From positions 88,565 to 152,564 of the forward strand of contig WGMF01000016.1 of NCBI GenBank assembly GCA_016125215.1: a DNA stretch of 64,000 nucleotides, in the 5' to 3' direction. This document shows positions 58,034-64,000 of the stretch, one piece after another. The notes under the pieces are model-generated. The model did no database searches and was not told the DNA's origin. It was given only the letters and a program-made list of their open reading frames with translations. Numbering within the stretch: the stretch's first letter is position 1; every line of letters begins with the position of its first letter. The DNA comes from Phycisphaera sp. Lineage in GTDB: Bacteria > Planctomycetota > Phycisphaerae > Phycisphaerales > Phycisphaeraceae. The position numbers and the translations under genes are program-made.

Positions 58034-58146
58034 CAGGGCATCTTAGGCGCACTGGCCCCCACCATAAACAAGCAAGCCCCAGCGAACCCCCGGGTCTTCC
58101 CTCACGTACTGGTCTGTGAGCCAGACCGAGCCTAGTATTAAGTCTT

Positions 58147-58467
58147 ATGCCTAAGCCCACCACACCTAAAGTCACCGATGTGAACGGTGCCCCGCTGGAA
58201 AAAGGCGACACCGTGGCCACGATCGGCGGGGGGATCACCGCCAAGGTCCATGACGTGAACATCGACATGGACACCGCCTTCGTTTTCCTGCGTCCCATGC
58301 ACCAGCCTTTTGCCAAGGGGGTCTGGCACGCCTCCGACCGGGTGCTGCGGTTATCGGGCGGACCTCGCCCCAAAGATTCCAACGCCAACTCAAGCAATAA
58401 GTCGGCCCAGCCGAAGGCAGGAAAGAGAGCGGGATCAACCGCTGGGGCAAAACGTCGGTCACGCTGA
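58147..58467 (+). CDS. Small uncharacterised protein with beta-rich core and basic tail
   Basis: 106 residues, unrecognised. VNGAPLEKGDTVATIGGGIT, AKVHDVNIDMDTAFVFLRPM and KGVWHASDRVLRLSGG look like a small SH3/KOW-like beta barrel, followed by a basic, low-complexity tail (AKRRSR). It might bind nucleic acid or a partner, but nothing in the neighbourhood says which. The start ATG 58147 has no clear Shine-Dalgarno. Divergent from amrS. Confidence 0.55.
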   Translation: MPKPTTPKVTDVNGAPLEKGDTVATIGGGITAKVHDVNIDMDTAFVFLRPMHQPFAKGVWHASDRVLRLSGGPRPKDSNANSSNKSAQPKAGKRAGSTAGAKRRSR

Positions 58468-58768
58468 CCCGGGCATATCCAAACGGATCCAATCGGAGGC
58501 ACCCTAGCTGCGTCGTTCACGAACCCCCTTACCGTATGGGGCGTCGTCCGGGGCTTTAACTTCAAGTGTTTTAATGCCAGCAAGATAGACTCTGGGATGA
58601 GGTTTTTTTAAAAAATCACCTTGCCTGATCCCTATTGTTGAGGTAAGTTAGCGGACTATACCCACCACGGACGGCCCGCCCAGACCGACACGGTCATCAA
58701 CCCAGAATCCCAACTGAAAATCGCACCCCACGACCAACGGACTGGTCGCTCTGCAGGAACACACCAGC
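58468..58768. other. Gap upstream of the 3D-domain gene
   Basis: About 300 bp with one CTTCAAGTG-like stretch (GGCTTTAACTTCAAGTG), an A/T-rich run (TTTTTTTAAAAAA near 58605) and a plausible leader. No gene and no confident promoter. Confidence 0.4.
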
Positions 58769-59524
58769 ATGAGCAGTCCGCACCATTCAAACCCGGAACG
58801 CACCACGGGGAAAATCCTTTTCTCCTACATGACCCTGCTATCGCTGATCGCGCTGGCGTGCGTCAGCGTGATGACCGTAGCCGGCCTGGGGAGCAAGCTT
58901 TACCACGGGCAGATCAAGCCGATTGGCCTGATGTCGCTCACGGGCATCGTTGTTAAAGCGAGCCATCACACATCACCGATCGTCGTTCCTGAACGAACCC
59001 CTGCCGAACAAGCCCCCGCTGAACAGACACCCGTTAAGCAAAGCATCCAGACCCAGCCCGTCGTGACGCCCGCGATTGCACAGATCGATGAACAGGTTGT
59101 TGAGCAACCCCAAACGCTCGCAGCCCCGCAGCCGCGGCTACTCAACGCGGTCGTCAACAACACCCCTCGCAACACCGTGACCTTCAACGACCGCCCGTTG
59201 CGAAAGGTGAAAACCATCCGCATGCTTGTCACTGCGTACAGCCCCGACGCACGGTCCTGTGGCAAGTGGGCAGACGGCCGAACCGCCTCGGGCTACTCCG
59301 TATGGACCAACGGCATGAAGCTCGTCGCAGCCGACACCAAAATCCTCCCCTTCGGCTCGATCATCACCGTCCCCGGCTACCACGACGGCAAACCCGTCCC
59401 CGTCCTCGACCGCGGCGGCAAGATCAAGGGCATGCGCCTCGACGTGCTCTACCCCACCCACGAAATCGCCCTGCAATGGGGCAAACACTACCTCGACGTC
59501 GACGTGTGGGAATACGCGGACTAA
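58769..59524 (+). CDS. 3D-domain (RpfB/YabE-type) envelope protein
   Basis: 251 residues. An N-terminal membrane segment (about 20-42, LLSLIALACVSVMTVAGLGS), a long proline/alanine/glutamine-rich linker with VPERTPAEQAPAEQTPVKQS, then a 3D domain (about 150-251; MLVTAYSPDARSCGKWADGR, VWTNGMKLVAADTKILPFGS, VPVLDRGGKIKGMRLDVLY), including the three aspartates. 3D domains share the double-psi barrel of lytic transglycosylase MltA, so cell-wall binding or cleavage is likely. AGGAA precedes ATG 58769. Confidence 0.85.
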   Translation: MSSPHHSNPERTTGKILFSYMTLLSLIALACVSVMTVAGLGSKLYHGQIKPIGLMSLTGIVVKASHHTSPIVVPERTPAEQAPAEQTPVKQSIQTQPVVTPAIAQIDEQVVEQPQTLAAPQPRLLNAVVNNTPRNTVTFNDRPLRKVKTIRMLVTAYSPDARSCGKWADGRTASGYSVWTNGMKLVAADTKILPFGSIITVPGYHDGKPVPVLDRGGKIKGMRLDVLYPTHEIALQWGKHYLDVDVWEYAD

Positions 59525-59763
59525 ACCCCGTGTGCGGTTGACCATATTACGTGGCAGTCTAATTCTCTGGTCAGCGCGGATGACGGGTCTTTCGAACCCA
59601 CCTTATCGGCCATGTGGGATTGCTCCACACCTTAAGTCCGCGGTCACTTTGACACCCTCCTAAGCCTGACCTGCCAGACCGCGAACGCTTCGCCCTTTCG
59701 GTGCGTAGATATTCTTGCATGTACAGGCATAGTATTTGCCTCATCCATGCGGAGGCTTACGCC

Positions 59764-60612
59764 ATGACCAAATTCATCAACAACATCAAGACCGCGGCGC
59801 TGCTCGGTGGGCTTTTTGGCCTGATCCTGTTCATCGGCTACCTGCTCGGGCACGGTTCGCCGCAGGGCCTCATGATCGCCTTGGTCTTCGGTGGGGCGAC
59901 CAATGTCATTGCCTACTTCTTCTCCGACAAGATCGCCTTGGCCTCGATGCGGGCACAGGAGGTCAATGAATCGAGCGCACCCGACCTTGTGCCGATGGTC
60001 CGACGGCTGGCGCACAACGCCGGCCTGCCTATGCCACGGGTCTACATCTGTCCCCACGATGCGCCCAACGCTTTTGCCACCGGGCGCAGCCCACGCCACG
60101 CGGCGGTCGCGGTGACGCAGGGCGCCCTGCGACTATTGAGTTACGACGAACTCGAGGGCGTGATCGGTCACGAACTGGCACACGTCAAGAACCGCGACAC
60201 GCTCACGAGCTGCGTGGCGGCAGCGATTGCCGGTGCGATCAGTTTCCTGGCGTACATGGCCATGTGGTTTGGCGGCGGCAACAGCCGAGAGGGCGGCAAC
60301 CCCATCGCGGCGCTGCTGGTGCTTCTTTTCGCACCCATCGCCGCAAGCATCATTCAACTGGCTATCAGCAGGAGCAGGGAATACGTCGCCGACGCTGATG
60401 GGGCGGCCATCGTCGGATCACCGCACGGGCTCATCAACGCCCTGCGGAAGCTCGACGCCGTCTCGCGCCGAGTCCCCATGCAACAGGAAATGCAGACCCA
60501 CAACCACATGTTCATCGTCCAGCCGCTCTCGGGCCGGGGATCACGAGACAGCCTCTTTGCCACCCACCCCTCGACCGAAAACCGAATCCGCAGACTCCTC
60601 GAACTGGCCTGA
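59764..60612 (+). CDS. htpX: HtpX-type membrane M48 metalloprotease
   Basis: 282 residues. Membrane segments at about 10-29 and 36-54 and near 155-180 and 195-215 surround a catalytic domain with the zinc site HELAH (His136, Glu137, His140) in DELEGVIGHELAHVKNRD and the third ligand in SREYVADADGA. It degrades damaged membrane proteins. ATG 59764 (MTKFIN) is used; the upstream frame from 59701 is not conserved. Flanking gaps hold repeat units. Confidence 0.93.
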   Translation: MTKFINNIKTAALLGGLFGLILFIGYLLGHGSPQGLMIALVFGGATNVIAYFFSDKIALASMRAQEVNESSAPDLVPMVRRLAHNAGLPMPRVYICPHDAPNAFATGRSPRHAAVAVTQGALRLLSYDELEGVIGHELAHVKNRDTLTSCVAAAIAGAISFLAYMAMWFGGGNSREGGNPIAALLVLLFAPIAASIIQLAISRSREYVADADGAAIVGSPHGLINALRKLDAVSRRVPMQQEMQTHNHMFIVQPLSGRGSRDSLFATHPSTENRIRRLLELA

Positions 60613-61156
60613 ATTCAAGGTGGGCGCAGGTCCCGAAGGTGCCCGTTGATGACGCGGATGACGGAGATTCAAAACAGAGTAAGGCATATTCACCACAGAG
60701 GACGCAGAGGACACAGAGAAGACAGGAGTACGGAGACAGGAGTCAGGAGTTGGGAGTTTCGATATTCAGCCCGGTCCCATGCGACCGGAGGTTCAAGTTC
60801 TGAGATCATCAATCATCAATCATCAATGGCTATTACTCTCTCTGTGCCCTCTGTGTGCTTTGGGGTGATTCCTGCCTTGCCCCGGTTCAATCTGCATCAT
60901 CATTGAAATCTTCGATCTCTCCCCCCGGAAGATCCCCGTCAGTCATCCCGTCTGTCACCCTGTGCCGCCCTTACCGTTTGTAAGGCCTGGGTGCCCGAGG
61001 GATTTTCAACATCACTTGGCAACGCTGGCCCGACAAAAATCCAAATCGTATCTTTCACCTGTCCGCCCGCAATCCAGGGACTTTGCGGGAGGACGCTGCG
61101 CGTGGGCGACAGCAGTCAAGCGTTGGTCAATCAACCGGAGGTCTGAGGATCCCATC
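60613..61156. other. Intergenic region with repeat element, upstream of the fibro-slime gene
   Basis: 544 bp. The first half holds a long inverted repeat (listed separately) and two short tandem runs, GGAGACAGGAGTCAGGAG near 60735 and ATCATCA repeats near 60810. The second half is the leader of the fibro-slime gene and ends in GGAGGT before its ATG. No gene was found. Confidence 0.6.
60690..60868. repeat. Long imperfect inverted repeat (CACAGAGGACGCAGAGG family)
   Basis: The left arm (TCACCACAGAGGACGCAGAG at 60690) pairs imperfectly with the right arm ending CTGTGTGCTTTGGGGTGA at 60868, arms of about 33 bp. The interior holds AGGAGACAGGAG and ATCATCA micro-repeats. Confidence 0.8.
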
Positions 61157-62299
61157 ATGTTGTCACGAAAATGCACACCCCTGATCGCGTTCGCCTCCGT
61201 GGCGATGGTCGGCGTGGCCAACGCCGACACGCTCCAGCTCACCGGCACCATCCGCGACTTCAAACGCGGCGACTGGTCCGGCGGGCACCCCGACTTCGAG
61301 ACCGCACACCTGCCCGGCCGCGGCGGGTACGGCCTGGTCCTGGGCCTCGTCTCGCCCGTGCTCGGTCAAGACGGCAACCCCGTCTACAACCTCACACGTC
61401 CCTCCAAGGACACCATGAGCGGGGCTGAGAACTTCAACATGTGGTACAACGACGTGGCCGGCGTCAACGTCAGCGCACCCATGACCCTCACGCTCGACAA
61501 CGGGCAGACCGGCCCCGGCGGCGTCTACACCTATTCCTCCAACGCATTCTGGCCCATCGACGGGCAGATGTTCGGCAACCAGAGCCTCAACCACAACTTC
61601 CACTTCACCTTCCAGCTCGCCACCGACTTCACCTACAAGCCCGGGCAGAAGTTCACCTTCATCGGTGACGACGACGTGTGGGTCTACATCAACTCCAAGC
61701 AGGTCATCGACCTCGGCGGCGTCCACTCGGCTGTCACCGGCAGCGTCCTGCTCTTCGACGGCAAGGCCTTCGTCAGCAAGTCCAACTTCTCCGTCGGCGG
61801 CAATGTCCAGTCGGTCAGCTCGTCCATGAACACCGACCTCAAGAGCAAGTGGGCCAAGCTCAACCTCGGCACCACGCCCGACTTCTCAACCTACTACTAC
61901 GTCGACCTGGGCATCCTTGCCACGGGCACCGCGGAGATCAACCCCACCTTCACCAGCACCAGCGTCAACATCCGCTGCACGCAGTCGATCACCAGCGTCG
62001 TCATCGCCTTCACCGACGCCACCGAGCAGAAGTTCGACAGCCTCAGCGGCACCAACCTCACGCTCTCGGGCACCGGTGCCTACGAGGGCAAGACCATCGT
62101 CGGCGTGTGGGTGAAGACCGGCTCGTCCGCCGCGGACAGCAAGGGCGCCTACTTCTCCGCCGACGGCTCGGGGCTGAGCGACTGCACGCTCGACTTCTTC
62201 TTCGCCGAACGCCACACGACGCAGTCCAACTTCCGCATCGACACCTCGATGCACCTCAAGGCCAAACCCCCCAAGACCATCACCCCGCTCTACGACTGA
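61157..62299 (+). CDS. Secreted fibro-slime domain protein
   Basis: 380 residues. Signal peptide (MLSRKCTPLIAFASVAMVG..ANA), then a fibro-slime domain: LQLTGTIRDFKRGDWSGGHPDF.., FIGDDDVWVYINSKQVIDLG, VHSAVTGSVLLFDGKAFVSK. The C-terminal third is beta-rich (ITSVVIAFTDATEQKFDSLS) and lacks a PEP-CTERM tail. The domain was first named in fibro-slime proteins of slime moulds and Fibrobacter; its role in bacteria is unclear. ATG 61157 has GGAGGT 15 bp upstream. A terminator follows at 62330. Confidence 0.8.
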   Translation: MLSRKCTPLIAFASVAMVGVANADTLQLTGTIRDFKRGDWSGGHPDFETAHLPGRGGYGLVLGLVSPVLGQDGNPVYNLTRPSKDTMSGAENFNMWYNDVAGVNVSAPMTLTLDNGQTGPGGVYTYSSNAFWPIDGQMFGNQSLNHNFHFTFQLATDFTYKPGQKFTFIGDDDVWVYINSKQVIDLGGVHSAVTGSVLLFDGKAFVSKSNFSVGGNVQSVSSSMNTDLKSKWAKLNLGTTPDFSTYYYVDLGILATGTAEINPTFTSTSVNIRCTQSITSVVIAFTDATEQKFDSLSGTNLTLSGTGAYEGKTIVGVWVKTGSSAADSKGAYFSADGSGLSDCTLDFFFAERHTTQSNFRIDTSMHLKAKPPKTITPLYD

Positions 62300-62329
62300 T
62301 CGTCCCCACGCGATAGCCTCGACCCCCGG

Positions 62330-62362
62330 CAGGACGTGTCACCCGACACGTCCTGTCTTTGT
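62330..62362 (+). terminator. Rho-independent terminator of the fibro-slime gene
   Basis: A perfect 11-bp stem CAGGACGTGTC/GACACGTCCTG with a 4-nt loop ACCC, followed by TCTTTGTTC. It lies 31 bp after the stop. Confidence 0.9.
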
Positions 62363-62590
62363 TCATGTCTGGGTAGGCCAACACACCCCCGGGAACGAAT
62401 CGAGATTCGGCCCCTACACGGGTTCGTGGGCTATGAGAGCCAAGGCGAAGGGCCATCTTGCTCATTAATTTTTAGCTCTCCACGGGCGGGGGGGAATTGA
62501 TCTATCAGGGCAAGCTCTTACCATCCGGATATCTGCCCGGAGAAGGCACACCGTCAGAGACCGATTCACTTCATCAAGAGGGACCAAGCA

Positions 62591-64000
62591 ATGGTGAGCA
62601 TCCAGAATTTGATGGCAGCCCTGTCGGGGCGACGAGGGATTGCGGGTACACGGAAAGGACTTGCGACCCACGTGATCGATGAACTCGAACCCCGCACGCT
62701 TTTCAGCGGCACACCGATCCAGACCAGCAACTTCATCCCCCTCGACTTCGGCAACTCCTGGAGCTACAGCGCCAACAGCACGGTCTACGGCGTAGGTCCC
62801 TCCGAAGTGGGGGTGGTGGGACAGACGGTCATCAACAGCGTTACCACGCAAAAGTTGCGGTTCGAGCCGGGTGCGATCGACGACACCGAAGACCGTTACA
62901 TGACCTCGGACGCCAATGGCCTGCGGCTGTACCGGGTGACCACCACCAATCCGGACTCGTCGATCCAGGTCACCGCGGCCTCGCCGATCACCATGCTCCC
63001 CAACACCGCTGTCACGGGCACGACCTACAACTTTTCGGGCGACCTCACTTGGCTGGGCCTTTCGGGGGATGTCGCGGGCTTGATGGCCACCGGTACGATG
63101 AGCAATGGTCAAGCCACGGTGTACGACCCCGAGCAAGTCGTCACGACCTACGGCACGTTCATGGCCTACCGCTTCGAGTTCAGCTTCTCGCTTAGTGCAA
63201 CGGGCGACGCCACGATCAGCGCTACCGACTCCGAGACCTGGTGGCTCGTCGAAGGGCTGGGCCCGGTCCGGATTGACGCCGAGTACCACGAAATCATCGA
63301 TGGCTCTCCCTACGACCACACCATCACCGCGACGATTGCCAGCTCCAATCTCCTCGACAACCTCGACTTTGGCGATGCGCCGGACACCTACGGCACCACC
63401 TTTGCCAACGACGGCGCAAGGCACCTCAACGGCTCGCTGCGCTTCGGAACGCTCCTCGACCCCGAGGGGAACGGCCAGCCCTCCGGCGCGGCTTTGGCTG
63501 ACGACAACACCGACACCGATGACGAAGATGGCGTCAGTTTCCTGACCTCCATCATCGGTGGACAGAACGCCACCGTCCGCGTCAACGCCTCCGACACGGC
63601 TTACCTCAATGCGTGGTTCGATTTCAACGACGACGGCGATTTCAACGACGCAGGCGAGCAGATTTTCACCGACGAACCTCTCTCCTCGGGCAACAACGAC
63701 CTGCAATTCGAAGTGCCCGATACCGTCGCTGATGGCTCGACCTTCGCGCGCTTTCGGCTCAGCACACTGACCGGCCTGGGACCCACCGGCTACGCCCCCG
63801 ACGGCGAGGTCGAAGACTATATCGCATACACACAAGCCGCCCCGACAACCTCTACCAAAACCGACTTCAACGCCGACGGCTACGACGACGTCGTCTTCCG
63901 CAACTCGTCCAACGGTCAGAACATCCTCTGGCTCATGCAGGGCGCGTCGAAGGTCGGCTCCGTCGGTTTGCCCACCGTGGCCGACACACACTGGACCATC
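62591..64000 (+). CDS. LEPR/GEVED/FG-GAP surface protein, cut by the window edge
   Basis: At least 470 residues, open to the end of the window. ATG 62591 has GAGGG about 10 bp upstream. The N-terminus holds IDELEPRTLFS (residues 29-39). After a beta-rich part comes a GEVED domain (about 258-408; LDFGDAPDTYGTTFANDG, YLNAWFDFNDDGDFNDAGEQ, APDGEVEDYIAY) and, from about 421, an FG-GAP repeat DFNADGYDDVVFRNSSNGQN with LPTVADTHWTI, almost the same as the repeats of the cyclophilin protein at 7307-8974. Likely a calcium-binding exported surface protein. Confidence 0.85.
   Translation, partial: MVSIQNLMAALSGRRGIAGTRKGLATHVIDELEPRTLFSGTPIQTSNFIPLDFGNSWSYSANSTVYGVGPSEVGVVGQTVINSVTTQKLRFEPGAIDDTEDRYMTSDANGLRLYRVTTTNPDSSIQVTAASPITMLPNTAVTGTTYNFSGDLTWLGLSGDVAGLMATGTMSNGQATVYDPEQVVTTYGTFMAYRFEFSFSLSATGDATISATDSETWWLVEGLGPVRIDAEYHEIIDGSPYDHTITATIASSNLLDNLDFGDAPDTYGTTFANDGARHLNGSLRFGTLLDPEGNGQPSGAALADDNTDTDDEDGVSFLTSIIGGQNATVRVNASDTAYLNAWFDFNDDGDFNDAGEQIFTDEPLSSGNNDLQFEVPDTVADGSTFARFRLSTLTGLGPTGYAPDGEVEDYIAYTQAAPTTSTKTDFNADGYDDVVFRNSSNGQNILWLMQGASKVGSVGLPTVADTHWTI

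Noticed and set aside
59560..59640. tRNA-like T-arm (GGTCTTTCGAACCC)
   Set aside because: Only a 4-bp stem and no matching acceptor, D or anticodon arms could be drawn in the surrounding sequence.
60869..61156. c-di-GMP riboswitch upstream of the fibro-slime gene
   Set aside because: A GGCAACGC-like stretch is present, but the P1-P3 arrangement and the conserved core could not be reconstructed.
62465..63991. 508-codon open frame on the minus strand at the right end
   Set aside because: Antisense to the LEPR/GEVED/FG-GAP gene, whose domains are clear; the minus translation has no recognisable motif.

Overview
The window is chromosomal DNA of a high-GC bacterium, most likely a planctomycete of the class Phycisphaerae. 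The lines of evidence are two secreted proteins with the planctomycete N-terminal 'LEPRTLLS/LEPRTLFS' motif, several PEP-CTERM tails, a fibro-slime domain protein, a GldA/F/G-DUF4340-like ABC locus, FolE2, and many large exported proteins among ordinary housekeeping genes. No phage, CRISPR array, rRNA or convincing tRNA was found.

Layout. 0-10.5 kb: bioD, a 1295-residue AsmA-like protein, a tRNA-binding-domain protein, a PhoX-like PEP-CTERM protein, a cyclophilin/FG-GAP surface protein and hslU. 10.6-16.3 kb: a two-hairpin small RNA that looks like the actinobacterial 6C RNA, then a type IV pilus/type II secretion cluster (pilM, pilN, pilO, a PilP/GspC-like protein, PilB ATPase). 16.3-22.5 kb (minus strand): ATPase, permease, GldG-like and DUF4340 proteins of an ABC-2-type complex. 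22.8-31.7 kb: a PTS IIA-like protein, several uncharacterised membrane proteins, pheA, ndk, an MFS-HEAT fusion and a glutaredoxin-like protein. 31.7-47.8 kb: mostly housekeeping metabolism and repair (folE2, ribF, nrnA-like, mutY, purF, polA, pyrF, purH), with a LysM protein, a CBS-domain pair and a PQQ-propeller lipoprotein.

47.9-55.0 kb is the accessory part: a REP-associated tyrosine transposase (RAYT) flanked by inverted copies of a 19-bp imperfect palindrome, further copies of the same palindrome around a broken PEP-CTERM gene, a duplicated block of about 112 bp that includes the last codons of the transaldolase gene, a sialate-esterase-like protein, a PEP-CTERM protein and a fatty acid desaturase. 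55.0-64 kb: tal, a membrane-anchored thioredoxin, the radical SAM protein AmrS, a 3D-domain protein, htpX, a fibro-slime protein and the start of a second LEPR/GEVED/FG-GAP protein cut by the window edge.

Three repeat classes lie over the gene map: the RAYT/REP family; long imperfect inverted repeats built from short degenerate units in at least five intergenic gaps; and a 9-mer, CTTCCGGGG, seen 15 times in genes and gaps. The strongest hunting leads are the 6C-like RNA in a planctomycete and the RAYT/REP system with its local rearrangement.
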